The position numbers were made by a program, and so were the translations under genes. This document shows, piece after piece, positions 33,263-41,673 of a stretch of 64,000 nucleotides of DNA (position 1 is the stretch's first letter; every line of letters starts with the position of its first letter). The notes under the pieces are model-generated. The model had not been told where the DNA came from, searched no databases, and saw only the letters and a program-made list of their open reading frames with translations. Location: positions 41,225-105,224 of the forward strand of contig JAIXKR010000130.1 in the NCBI GenBank assembly GCA_026932235.1, given 5' to 3'. This stretch comes from Burkholderiales bacterium. GTDB taxonomy: Bacteria; Pseudomonadota; Gammaproteobacteria; Burkholderiales; Burkholderiaceae_C.

Positions 33263-33282
33263 TGTATCTCGTTTGCGATACA
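33263..33282 (-). promoter_or_regulatory. Palindromic operator and promoter of dinJ-yafQ
   Basis: TGTATC and GATACA are inverted arms separated by 8 bases, 27 bp upstream of the dinJ ATG. On the minus strand a TTGACT -35-like hexamer overlaps the outer arm, with an ACAAT-type -10 about 17 bases on. Autorepression by the DinJ-YafQ complex is the expected use. Confidence 0.5.
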
Positions 33283-33485
33283 GTCAAGCGACCACTGACG
33301 ATGCTCTGACGGCGTTCGATGTCTGACCGGTGGCCTTGGTTGACGATGAACCGGCGCGCGTAAGTTGTTGATTTTGCATGACCATCATCTGCACCTACCC
33401 GCAGGCCAAACAGAGAAAAGAGACGGCTCTGGCCGAGAAAGTGGCTGACTTCGGGCGTTTCGGCCGGTGGTCACCCGCAGCACGG
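33283..33485. other. Non-coding stretch between the TA module and the tRNA flank
   Basis: About 200 bp with no convincing coding frame. It lies between the dinJ promoter and the direct repeat next to tRNA-Ala and belongs to the island by position. I see no gene or repeat in it. Confidence 0.4.
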
Positions 33486-33556
33486 ATGGCGGCAACCCCG
33501 CGTGGCGTGGTGATTCCAGGCAAGAAAAAAGGGCCCGGAGACTATCCAGACCCTTG
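33486..33556 (+). repeat. Direct repeat bounding the tRNA-Ala island, near copy
   Basis: 71 bp, partner of 31369-31435. It lies immediately downstream (minus-strand sense) of the tRNA-Ala gene and includes its terminator. The last 20 bases are identical in both copies; a run of extra A accounts for the length difference. Confidence 0.7.
33525..33555 (-). terminator. Intrinsic terminator of the tRNA-Ala gene
   Basis: On the minus strand AAGGGTC pairs with GGCCCTT (one G-U pair) around a 13-base loop, followed by TTTTTT. It starts 5 bp after the CCA end of the tRNA, the expected position. Confidence 0.75.
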
Positions 33557-33560
33557 TGAG

Positions 33561-33636
<76 letters not shown>

Positions 33637-33741
33637 GACAAGCCGGACACTATAGCAGCTTCGCGGCGCGCGCTCCCCGCGCGGGCCGGCGCTGCACATA
33701 CCATTGCGCGCAGCAACCCCGACTCCGAAGAGGCACGCCCG

Positions 33742-34593
33742 ATGCGACGCATGAATGACCCCGACTGGCTCGACCAGCAGTACAACGCCCGCGCCGCGGT
33801 GCCCGATGCCGCCGCGCACATCGGCAAGTGGGCGGCCGCATCGGCGCACACGCGCGCACATGCGCCGGCCGTGCTGGATCTACGCTACGGCGAGGGCGCC
33901 GGCCAGACGCTGGACCTGTTCCCGACCACCGCGACGGCGGCACCGGTGCTCGTATTCCTGCACGGCGGCTATTGGCGCGCGCTCGACAAGGCGGACGCGT
34001 CCTTCGTCGCGCCTTCGTTCACCGCGGGCGGCGCCCTCGTCGTCGTGCCCAACTATCCGCTTGCGCCGGCGGCGACCCTCGAGCAGATCACGCTGAGCGT
34101 GGCGCACGCGCTCGAATGGACCTGGCGCCACGCGGCCGAGCATGGCGGCGACCCCAAGCGCATCGTCGTCGCCGGGCACTCCGCGGGCGGCCACCTGGCG
34201 ACGATGATGCTCTGCTGCCGCTGGAAGCAGATCGCCGAGGACCTGCCGGCGCAACTGGTGCAGGGAGCCTTGTCGATCTCGGGCCTCTACGACCTCGAGC
34301 CCTTGCGCCATGCGCCCTTCCTGCGCGACCTGGGACTGACGCCGGCCACGGTGAAGCGCCTCAGCCCGGCCTTCTTCCCGCGCCCCAAGGGCAAGCTGAT
34401 CGCGGTCGCCGGGGCGCTGGAGAGCGAGGAGTTCCGGCGCCAGAACCAGCTCATCCGCGACGTCTGGGGGCCGACCGCCGTGCCGGCGTGCGAAACCGTT
34501 CCGGGCGCCGACCACTTCGGCATCCTGCGCGAGCTCGCCGACCCGGCTGCGCGCGTGCACGCGCTGGCGCGGCAACTGCTCGGGCTCGCCTGA
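33742..34593 (+). CDS. Alpha/beta hydrolase, esterase/kynurenine-formamidase-like
   Basis: 283 residues. The oxyanion motif is HGGYW (from H74), the nucleophile elbow GHSAGG has S147, and the acid/His pair lies near the C-terminus (GADHFGILREL gives the His). This HGG-type arrangement belongs to the hormone-sensitive-lipase/arylformamidase group; the W after HGGY is common in kynurenine formamidases, but no tryptophan pathway genes are nearby. No signal peptide, so cytoplasmic. Start chosen at the ATG after GAAGAGG; another ATG lies three codons in. Confidence 0.8.
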   Translation: MRRMNDPDWLDQQYNARAAVPDAAAHIGKWAAASAHTRAHAPAVLDLRYGEGAGQTLDLFPTTATAAPVLVFLHGGYWRALDKADASFVAPSFTAGGALVVVPNYPLAPAATLEQITLSVAHALEWTWRHAAEHGGDPKRIVVAGHSAGGHLATMMLCCRWKQIAEDLPAQLVQGALSISGLYDLEPLRHAPFLRDLGLTPATVKRLSPAFFPRPKGKLIAVAGALESEEFRRQNQLIRDVWGPTAVPACETVPGADHFGILRELADPAARVHALARQLLGLA

Positions 34594-34612
34594 TCCCGCG
34601 CCGCCGGGCCGC

Positions 34613-35506
34613 CTACGCCGCGCGCGCCAATCGTGCCGCCAGTTGCCGCGACGCCCACCAGGCGTGGCCGCTGTAGACCGCCAGCGCGGTCCAGATGAAG
34701 ACGAAGCCGATGAGCCGCGCCGGCTGCATCGGCTCGCGGAAGACGGTGATGCCGAGGACGAACTGCACCGTCGGCGAGATGTACTGCATCAGGCCGACGG
34801 TGGCCAGCGGCAGGCGCCGCGCCGCGGCGGCAAAGAGCAGCAGCGGCAGCGCCGTCAGCGGCCCGGCCAGGAGCAGCAGCGCATTCAGCGTCCAGTCGCC
34901 GCGCGCCATCGCGCCGCCCGGTTGCAGCGTGAACCACACCAGAAGCGGCAACACCAGCGGCGCCAGCACGATCGTCTCCAGCGTCAGGCCTTCGAGCGCA
35001 CCCAGCGGCGCCGTCTTGCGCAGCAGGCCGTAGAGCCCGAAGCTCAGCGCCAGGATCAGCGCCACCCAGGGCAGGCGGCCGGAGTCGATGGTCAGCCACA
35101 GGACGCCGGCCGCGGCCAGCGCCACCGCCAGCCACTGCGCCGGCTGCAGCCGCTCGCGCAGCACCAGCACGCCCAGCAGCACGCTCACCAGCGGGTTGAT
35201 GAAGTAACCGAGGCTCGCATCCAGCACGTGGCCGTTGACGACGGCGTAGACGTAGACGAGCCAGTTCACGCTCAGCAGCAGCGCGCTGGCGACGAAGACG
35301 AGCCATCTGCGCGGCTCCCGCCGCAAAGCCGGCAACCAGGCCCAGCGTCGCATGACGGTGAGCACGACCAGCAGCAGCAGCAGCGACCACACCGAGCGGT
35401 GCACCACGACCTCGAGCGGCGGCACGCTCGCCAGTTCGCGCAGGTACAGCGGGAACAGGCCCCAGATGCCGAAGGCGGCGAAGGCGTACAGCAGACCAGG
35501 GTTCAT
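34613..35506 (-). CDS. rarD: RarD-type EamA transporter
   Basis: 297 residues with ten hydrophobic helices, two EamA repeats (first from LYAFAAFGIWGLFPLYLREL, second about residue 150 on). The RarD fingerprints HRSVWSLLLLL, NWLVYVYAVVNGHVLDASLG and YFINPLVSVLLG are present. It belongs to the drug/metabolite transporter superfamily; the physiological substrate of RarD is not established. Confidence 0.88.
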   Translation of the reverse strand: MNPGLLYAFAAFGIWGLFPLYLRELASVPPLEVVVHRSVWSLLLLLVVLTVMRRWAWLPALRREPRRWLVFVASALLLSVNWLVYVYAVVNGHVLDASLGYFINPLVSVLLGVLVLRERLQPAQWLAVALAAAGVLWLTIDSGRLPWVALILALSFGLYGLLRKTAPLGALEGLTLETIVLAPLVLPLLVWFTLQPGGAMARGDWTLNALLLLAGPLTALPLLLFAAAARRLPLATVGLMQYISPTVQFVLGITVFREPMQPARLIGFVFIWTALAVYSGHAWWASRQLAARLARAA

Positions 35507-35578
35507 GCCGGTGGGATTCTCGCCGCCCGCGGGTTCTCCCGCTTGGCCGGGGCAGGGCAGGACGCGCGGACGCGCCCG

Positions 35579-36925
35579 CTACTTCAGGTAGCCCCAGGCC
35601 TTCAGCCGCCCCTGCGCATAGCTCGCCGCCTCGCCTTGCGCGCCGCCCTGCAGGAAGGCGGCGTACTCGCGCGCGGCGTCGGGCCGGCGACCCATGCCCT
35701 CGAGCGAAACGCCCTTCAGGAAGCGCGTCCCCGGGTCGCCGGGCAGCAGGCGGTCGTAGGCCTGCAGGTCCTCGTAGGCGCCGCCGGGGTCGCGCAGCCC
35801 GAGCTTGAGCGTGGCGGCGAGCTTGGCCGCCTGAGCCTCCTGCGGGTAGATCCGGCGCGCGGTGTCGGCGTAGCGGCGCGCCTCCTGCAGCTTGTCCTGG
35901 GCCGCCAGGCACTGCGCCATGCGCAGGTTGGCCGGGTAGTCGCGCGGCGTGGCGCGCAGCGCGGCCTCGAACCGGCCCTGCGCCTGCGCCAGCGCCTTCT
36001 TGCTCATCGCCACTTCGCCGCTCTGGCAGGCGTCGATGGTCGGCTTCAGGCGCCGCAGCGCGGCGGTGCGGTCCATGAAGCGCTCGCGCGCGGCGGGCGC
36101 GTTGGCGCTGGCGGCGTAGGTCGTCTCGGCGCGGCGGCGTGCGGTGTCGCGCCGCTCGGTGCTCATCGGGTGCGAGGCGAACATGGTCTCCAGCAGCCCG
36201 GGCTCGGCGCCCTGCGCGCTCACCAGCAGTTCGTGCAGCCGCGTCATGCCGCTGGCCGGATAGCCGGCCTTGACCATGTACTCCTGCCCGAGCGCGTCGG
36301 CCTCGCGCTCGTTGTCGCGCGAATAGCTGGCCAGCAGCGCGCTGGCGCCGATGACGCCGCCGACGCCGGCCACCGTCCCCCAGCGCGAGTTGCTCGCCGC
36401 CGCGGCCACGGCCACCGCCACCATCGCCGCCTGTGCGACCATCGCCTGCCCCTGGCGCTGCGCCGAATGGCGCGCGTTGACATGCCCCATCTCGTGGCCG
36501 ATGAGCGCCGAGAGCTCCGCCTCGTCGTTCAGCTGCGTCATGATGCCGCGCGTGATGCCCATGGCCCCGGCGGGGAAGGTGTAGGCGTTGACGTAGTTGG
36601 CGCCGAGGACGCGCGTGCTGTAGGGCATGTCGCGCCGGTGCACCTGCGCCTGCAGCCGTTGCGCGACCTCTTCGACGTAGGCGTTGACGCCCGCGTCCTG
36701 CACCGCGCCCAGGTCCCGCGAGAACTGGTGCGGCGACTGCTGGCGGTCGACCTCGATCTCCTCCTGCGGGCTCATGCCGACGAGGATCTGCTTGCCGGTG
36801 ACCGGCGACGTGGCACAGCCCTGCAGCGCGCCGGCGCCGACGCTGGCGCCGAAGAGCCAGAGCGTGTCGCGGCGCGTGAGACGGTTGCGCGCGAGGCGGC
36901 GCGAAAGCGAGTCGGTGTCAGTCAT
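35579..36925 (-). CDS. M48-family metalloprotease lipoprotein with TPR-like tail (BepA-like)
   Basis: 448 residues. The zinc motif HEMGHVNARH lies at residues 144-153, with the third ligand in the downstream EREADALG helix (E). The N-terminus TRRDTLWLFGASVGAGALQG ends in a lipobox-like LQGC (Cys37) behind twin arginines, so Tat export and lipidation are possible. The last 130 residues form helical repeats like those of BepA/YfgC, which maintains outer-membrane protein assembly. Length and layout fit BepA-type periplasmic peptidases. An adjacent isochorismatase gene follows 53 bp upstream on the same strand. Confidence 0.85.
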   Translation of the reverse strand: MTDTDSLSRRLARNRLTRRDTLWLFGASVGAGALQGCATSPVTGKQILVGMSPQEEIEVDRQQSPHQFSRDLGAVQDAGVNAYVEEVAQRLQAQVHRRDMPYSTRVLGANYVNAYTFPAGAMGITRGIMTQLNDEAELSALIGHEMGHVNARHSAQRQGQAMVAQAAMVAVAVAAAASNSRWGTVAGVGGVIGASALLASYSRDNEREADALGQEYMVKAGYPASGMTRLHELLVSAQGAEPGLLETMFASHPMSTERRDTARRRAETTYAASANAPAARERFMDRTAALRRLKPTIDACQSGEVAMSKKALAQAQGRFEAALRATPRDYPANLRMAQCLAAQDKLQEARRYADTARRIYPQEAQAAKLAATLKLGLRDPGGAYEDLQAYDRLLPGDPGTRFLKGVSLEGMGRRPDAAREYAAFLQGGAQGEAASYAQGRLKAWGYLK

Positions 36926-36978
36926 CTGGGAGGTCCTCGGTCTTCGTGGATGGCTGTCGGGTGGCGCGGCCGCGGCAA

Positions 36979-37530
36979 TCAGACGGCGTCCTTGACGAGT
37001 TTCAGGACGTCGCGAAAGCGCGCGTGCCGGCAGTCGTGCAGCCACTCGAACAGCACCATCTCGTGCGTCACGATCGTCGCCCCGGCCTGCGCCAGGCGCG
37101 CCATCGCCGCGGCGTGATCGCTCGGGCGGCGCGAGGCGCTGGCGTCGGCGACGACCCAGACGCGCCGCCCCGCGCGCAGCAGCCCGAGCGCCGTCTGCAG
37201 CAGGCAGACATGGGCCTCGCAGCCGGCGACGACGATCTGGCCGCGCCCCGGTGCCGCGGCGTCCAGCGCCGCCACCAGGCCGTCGGCGCAGGCGTCGAAG
37301 TGCGTCTTGGGCAGCGTCAGCGCGCAGGCCGCGCGGATCGACTCGGCGTTCGGGCCCAGCCCACGGCGGTTCTGCTCGGTGCCGACGACCGGAACCCCCA
37401 GGGCCTGCGCCGCCTGCGCCAGCCGCAGCGCGCACGCGAGTGCCGCCTCGGCATCGTGGATGACCGGCATCAGCCGCGCCTGGTAATCGACCAGCGCCAG
37501 CACGCTGGCCTCGGCATCGATCGCGTCCAT
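36979..37530 (-). CDS. Isochorismatase-family cysteine hydrolase
   Basis: 183 residues with the family triad: D15 (LVDYQARL), K75 (LPKTHFDA) and C109 (VAGCEAHVCLLQTA). These enzymes hydrolyse amides or enol ethers such as nicotinamide or isochorismate. The short length and the YQARLMPVI motif match the YcaC-like group of unknown substrate. It is encoded ahead of the M48 protease gene on the same strand. Confidence 0.85.
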   Translation of the reverse strand: MDAIDAEASVLALVDYQARLMPVIHDAEAALACALRLAQAAQALGVPVVGTEQNRRGLGPNAESIRAACALTLPKTHFDACADGLVAALDAAAPGRGQIVVAGCEAHVCLLQTALGLLRAGRRVWVVADASASRRPSDHAAAMARLAQAGATIVTHEMVLFEWLHDCRHARFRDVLKLVKDAV

Positions 37531-37637
37531 CTCCGGGCCCCTTCATCGCCCGCGGCGTGGGCCGGCCACAGTCGCCGATCGACCGCCGGCCCAGCGCGCA
37601 GGGTCCAGTGTAGAGGCACCGTCGATGCGCGCGTCTT

Positions 37638-38213
37638 CACCGCTTCCCGGCCGCGGTCGACGACACGCACGCCGCCGTGCGCTGGGTGCGCGCGCACGCG
37701 GCGGCGCTGGGACTGGACGCGACGCGCCTGGCGCTCGGCGGCGACAGCGCGGGCGGCAACCTGGCGGCGGTGACCGCGATCGGCATGCGCCGTGCCGGCG
37801 AGGCGCCGGCGCGACTGCAGGTGCTCATCTATCCGGCCACGGACATGCGCGCGCTCGCCCCGTCGCACACGACGAACGGACAGGGCTACATGCTCACGAG
37901 CGACAGCATCGCCTGGTACCGTGGCCACTACATCGCCGATGAAGCCCAGTGGTCCGACTGGCGCGCCAGCCCGCTGCTGGCCGAAGACCTCTCGGGCCTG
38001 CCACCCGCGCTCGTGCTGACCGCCGGCTTCGATCCGCTGCGCGACGAAGGACTGCAGTACGCCGACGCGCTCTCCCGGGCCGGCGTGCCGACGCAGTACG
38101 TCTGCTTCGAGCGCCAGATCCACGGCTTCATCACGATGGGCCGGGTGATCGACGAGGCGAACACGGCGCTCGCCTTGTGCGCGGCGGCGCTGCGGCGGGC
38201 CCTGGCAGCGTGA
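37638..38213 (+). pseudogene. HSL-family alpha/beta hydrolase, N-terminally truncated
   Basis: The coding sequence begins abruptly at HRFPAAVDDTHAAVRWVRAH, normally the middle of the protein just after the LAPE motif, and continues to a natural end. It keeps the nucleophile elbow GGDSAGGN, the acid (FDPLRDEG) and the His (QIHGFITM). It lacks the first 100 or so residues with the HGGG oxyanion hole. No start codon with a Shine-Dalgarno sequence is visible. It is the 3' half of a lost esterase/lipase gene. Confidence 0.7.
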
Positions 38214-38234
38214 AGCCCTGACTTGCGCCGACTA

Positions 38235-38250
38235 CTGTATGAATATACAG
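38235..38250 (+). promoter_or_regulatory. LexA (SOS) box of imuA-imuB
   Basis: CTGTATGAATATACAG is a perfect CTGT-N8-ACAG site, 7 bp upstream of the GTG start of imuA. LexA repression with release on DNA damage is the established control of imuAB operons. Confidence 0.88.
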
Positions 38251-38257
38251 TTACTCG

Positions 38258-39046
38258 GTGACCTTGTTTGCCGAGATCCCCGACCGCTGCGCCGACCCGG
38301 CGCAACTGCACCCGGCGCTGTGGCGCGCGCACCAGCTCGGGCATGCGCGCAGCGACACCGTGGCCAGCGGCTTCGCCGAGCTGGACGCCGAGCTTCCCGG
38401 CGCCGGCTGGCCCACGCGCGCACTGACCGAGCTGCTGCTGCCGCACCCGGGGGTGGGCGAGCTGCGCCTGCTGGCGCCCGCGCTCGCCGCGGTGCAACAG
38501 GGCGGGCGCAGCCTGCTGTGGTTCGACCCGCCGACCCTGCCCTGCAGCTGGACGCTGGCGGCCCTCGGGATCGACCTGCGGCAGCTCGTCGTCGTGCGCG
38601 CACGCACGGGCCTGGCCGCACCGCGCCCGGCACGCGCGCGGCCGCAGGCGCCGGCCGACCTGCTGTGGGCGCTCGAGCAGTCGCTTGGAAGCGGCCAGGC
38701 CGGCGCCGTGCTCGCCTGGCTGCCGGCCAGCGTGCAGCCGCCGTCGCTGCGTCGGCTGCAACTGGCGGCGCAGGCGCACGACGGCCCGGCCTTCCTGCTG
38801 CGCGAGTCCGCAGCGCAGGCGCAGCCGAGCATCGCGCCGCTGCGCCTGGCCTTGGCCCCGGCCGCGCCCGACGCCCTGGCGCTGCGCATCGTCAAGCGCC
38901 GTGGGCCGCCCTGCGCCACGGCCTTGCGATTGGCGCTGGCGCCCACGCTTGCGGCCCCGGTGCGCGCGCGCGCCGAACGCCTGGCGGCGCGCGCGCGTCC
39001 GGCAGGCGTCGCCGTCCCTCCGGCGGGCACGGCCAGCCTCGCCTGA
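38258..39046 (+). CDS. imuA: Translesion-synthesis accessory protein ImuA
   Basis: 262 residues. SulA/RecA-like core: WRAHQLGHARSDTVASGFAE, LDAELPGAGWPTRALTELLL, and GRSLLWFDPPTLPCSWTLAA are the ImuA fingerprints, without a functional Walker A. ImuA couples RecA to the ImuB/DnaE2 mutasome. GTG start directly after the LexA box; imuB follows 50 bp later. No dnaE2 follows in the window. Confidence 0.85.
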   Translation: MTLFAEIPDRCADPAQLHPALWRAHQLGHARSDTVASGFAELDAELPGAGWPTRALTELLLPHPGVGELRLLAPALAAVQQGGRSLLWFDPPTLPCSWTLAALGIDLRQLVVVRARTGLAAPRPARARPQAPADLLWALEQSLGSGQAGAVLAWLPASVQPPSLRRLQLAAQAHDGPAFLLRESAAQAQPSIAPLRLALAPAAPDALALRIVKRRGPPCATALRLALAPTLAAPVRARAERLAARARPAGVAVPPAGTASLA

Positions 39047-39096
39047 ACGCCGCCAGGAAGACCGGTTTCGGCCCCCACGCATGCCCGGTGCTGCCG

Positions 39097-40635
39097 ATGC
39101 TGTGGTTCGCCGTTCACCTGCCGTGGCTGTCGCTCGAAGCCTTCGCCGCCGCGTTGCCGCCGCCGCAGCAGGCGCAGCCGCTGGCGCTGCTGGCGGCGCA
39201 CCGTATCGTGGCGGCGAACGCCGCGGCTGCGGCGGACGGCGTGCAGCCGGGAATGAAGCGCGCCACGGCGCTGGCGCTGTGCCCCGCACTGCTGCTGGGC
39301 CAGGCCGACGCGCGCCGCGACCGGGAGGCGCTGCAGGCCGTGGCGCATGCGGCGCTGGCCTTCACGCCTTCGGTGACCCTGGAAGGCAGCGCCACCGTGC
39401 TGCTGGAAGTGGCCACGAGCCTGCGCTTCTTCGGCGGCGCCGAGGCGCTGCTGGCGCGGCTGCGCCGCACGCTCGCGCCGCTGGGGCACCGCGCGCGCAT
39501 CGCCCGCGCGCCCACGGCGCTCGGCGCAGCGCTGCTGGCGCGCTGGTGCGGCGACGCCGAGGTCATGACCGAAGGCCGGAACGCCGCGCAGGACCTCGCG
39601 GCGCTGCAGCGCCGGCTCGACGGCGCGCCGATCACGCTCTTCGATGCCGCGCGCGAGCACGCACCGGCACTGCAGGCGATGGGACTGCAGCAGGTGGCCG
39701 ACCTGCTGCGCCTGCCGCGCGCCGGCCTGGCGCGGCGCTTCGGCACGGGCCTGCTGGACGAGATCGACCGCGCGCGCGGCATGCGCCCCGATGCGCGTGC
39801 ATGGCTGCGCGCCCCCGAAGCCTTCGACGCGCGCCTGGAACTGGCCGCGCGCGCCGACCGGGCCGAGCAGGTGCTGCACGCCGCGGCGCGGCTGCTGGCG
39901 CGGCTCGCCGCCTGGGCGCAGGCACGGCAGGCGCGCGTGCAGGCCTTCGAGCTGCACATGCAGCACGAGCCGCGCCACCGCGCCGACGCCGCCACGCCCG
40001 CGGCGACCCGGCTGCGCATCGAACTCGCCGCGCCCGCGCCCGACCTCGCCCAGCTGCAGGCGCTGCTGCGCGAGCGCCTGGCGCGCGTGCAGCTCGCCGC
40101 CCCCACGCTCGAGCTGCGGCTGCACTGCCACGAGTGGGTGCAGCAGCCGCCGCCCAACACCGAGCTCTTCCCGACGCGGCAAGGCGAGCACAGCGGCCTC
40201 GTGCGCCTGCTCGAGCGCCTGCGCGCGCGCCTGGGGCAGGCGCAGGTGCTGCAGTTGCAGGCGCTGGCCGACCACCGCCCCGAACGCAGCGCCGCGGCCC
40301 TGCCCTGGGGCGCGAAGGCGGATCGAACGGCAGCGGCAGCAACGGAGGCGGCAACGACCCCGCCGCAACTCCCCTGGCCGCGCCCGGCCTGGCTGCTTCC
40401 CGAGCCGCAGCCGCTGCCCGAGCACCAGGCCAAGCCCTGGTTCGAGGGCCGGCCGCTGCAGTTGCTGGCCGGCCCCGAGCGCATCGAGTGCGGCTGGTGG
40501 GACGGCGGCCTCGCCGCGCGCGACTACTTCATCGCCGCGGCCGCCGACGGCTCGCTGCTGTGGATCTACCGCGCGCGGCTGCCGCTGGCCGACCCGGCGC
40601 AGCCGCTGTGGTTCCTGCAGGGGCGCTTCGGCTGA
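39097..40635 (+). CDS. imuB: Y-family polymerase-like mutagenesis protein ImuB
   Basis: 512 residues. It begins MLWFAVHLPWLSLEAFAAAL, the ImuB opening, with the catalytic acidic residues of true Y-family polymerases replaced. GVQPGMKRATALALCPALLL and LFDAAREHAPALQAMGLQQV (helix-hairpin-helix thumb) follow. The C-terminal segment (about 430-512, WWDGGLAARDYFIAAAADGS, WIYRARLP) is the ImuB-specific domain. It is a non-catalytic scaffold binding the beta clamp and DnaE2. I take the ATG at 39097; a GTG three codons earlier is possible. Confidence 0.88.
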   Translation: MLWFAVHLPWLSLEAFAAALPPPQQAQPLALLAAHRIVAANAAAAADGVQPGMKRATALALCPALLLGQADARRDREALQAVAHAALAFTPSVTLEGSATVLLEVATSLRFFGGAEALLARLRRTLAPLGHRARIARAPTALGAALLARWCGDAEVMTEGRNAAQDLAALQRRLDGAPITLFDAAREHAPALQAMGLQQVADLLRLPRAGLARRFGTGLLDEIDRARGMRPDARAWLRAPEAFDARLELAARADRAEQVLHAAARLLARLAAWAQARQARVQAFELHMQHEPRHRADAATPAATRLRIELAAPAPDLAQLQALLRERLARVQLAAPTLELRLHCHEWVQQPPPNTELFPTRQGEHSGLVRLLERLRARLGQAQVLQLQALADHRPERSAAALPWGAKADRTAAAATEAATTPPQLPWPRPAWLLPEPQPLPEHQAKPWFEGRPLQLLAGPERIECGWWDGGLAARDYFIAAAADGSLLWIYRARLPLADPAQPLWFLQGRFG

Positions 40636-40644
40636 ACGGCCGGC

Positions 40645-41616
40645 TCAGCGCCAGCCGAGAAAGGCCTTCACCGGCTCCAGGCTGCGCGCCGGGTCCTCCT
40701 CCTGCGGCATGTGGCCCAGTTCGTCGAAGACGACGAGCCGGCTGCCGGCGATGCGGCGCGCGAACTCCTCGCCCGTGGACGGCGGGATCAGCCGGTCGCG
40801 CCCGCCCCAGAGGATGAGCGTGGGCTGCTGCACCTGCGCGATGCGCTCGGCGCCCTCGCCCTCGCTCAGCGCCATCTGCTGCAGTCGCAGGCCCAGCGCG
40901 CGGCGGTTGCCCTCGCGCAGCGTGAGCTCGAAATAGCGGTCGACGAGGGCCGGCGTGACGCGGCCGGGGTCGCCGTAGACGCTGGCCAGGCCTTGCGCCA
41001 CCAGCTCGCGCGGCAGCAGGTACTGCCCCAGCCAGCTGAAGCCCGGCAGCCGCGCGGCGATGAAGCCCAGCGGGACGGCCTGCGGCTGGAACGGCGGCCC
41101 CGCGGCGTCGACGAGCACGAGTTGCGCCACGCGCCCGGGCGCGAGCGTCGCCACGCGCCAGGCGATCTCGCCGCCGAAGGAATTGCCCGCGAGCACCACG
41201 CGCGGCAGCTTCAAGGCGTCGAGCAGATCGAGCACGAAGCGCGCGTAGGTGTCGCCGCGGTAGTCGTCGGGCGTGTACTCGCCGGCGAACGGGCCGGTGA
41301 GCCCGGCTCCCGGCAGGTCCAGGCTGACGACGCGGCGCTGCATCTGCAACTCCCGCGCCCAGCCCTCCCAGGTGTGCAGGCTCGACGAGGTGCCGTGCAG
41401 CAGCACGATCGGCAAGGGGTCGGCGCGCACGCCCTGGTCGCGCAGGTGCACGAGCTGGCCGCGGATCTCGACGAAATCCGAGGGCGCCGGCGCCCAGCGC
41501 GCGACCAGCGACTGCACCGGACGGTCGGGCGCGTGCGACAGCCCCGCGACGATGGCGCCGAAGATCAGCAGCAGGCCGACGAGGCGGCGCAGCCAGTCGC
41601 CGAGGCTCGATCCCAT
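40645..41616 (-). CDS. Membrane-anchored alpha/beta hydrolase
   Basis: 323 residues. A hydrophobic N-terminal segment (LVGLLLIFGAIVAGL) probably anchors the protein. The fold shows the oxyanion strand IVLLHGTSSSLHTWEGW, nucleophile elbow AGNSFGGE (S146), an Asp in LWGGRDRLI and the His in ELGHMPQEEDP. It resembles haloalkane-dehalogenase/epoxide-hydrolase-type enzymes, but the reaction is not readable. It is on the strand opposite imuB and dnaE, divergent from the latter. Confidence 0.82.
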   Translation of the reverse strand: MGSSLGDWLRRLVGLLLIFGAIVAGLSHAPDRPVQSLVARWAPAPSDFVEIRGQLVHLRDQGVRADPLPIVLLHGTSSSLHTWEGWARELQMQRRVVSLDLPGAGLTGPFAGEYTPDDYRGDTYARFVLDLLDALKLPRVVLAGNSFGGEIAWRVATLAPGRVAQLVLVDAAGPPFQPQAVPLGFIAARLPGFSWLGQYLLPRELVAQGLASVYGDPGRVTPALVDRYFELTLREGNRRALGLRLQQMALSEGEGAERIAQVQQPTLILWGGRDRLIPPSTGEEFARRIAGSRLVVFDELGHMPQEEDPARSLEPVKAFLGWR

Positions 41617-41673
41617 GGCGTCGATTGTAGGAAGCGCCCTGCCCCGGAACCGGGCCGGATAATTCCCCGGAAC

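Noticed and set aside
38251-40425. Long minus-strand frame opposite imuA/imuB
   Set aside because: A shadow of the imuAB codons with no recognisable domain; the plus strand has the LexA box and conserved motifs.
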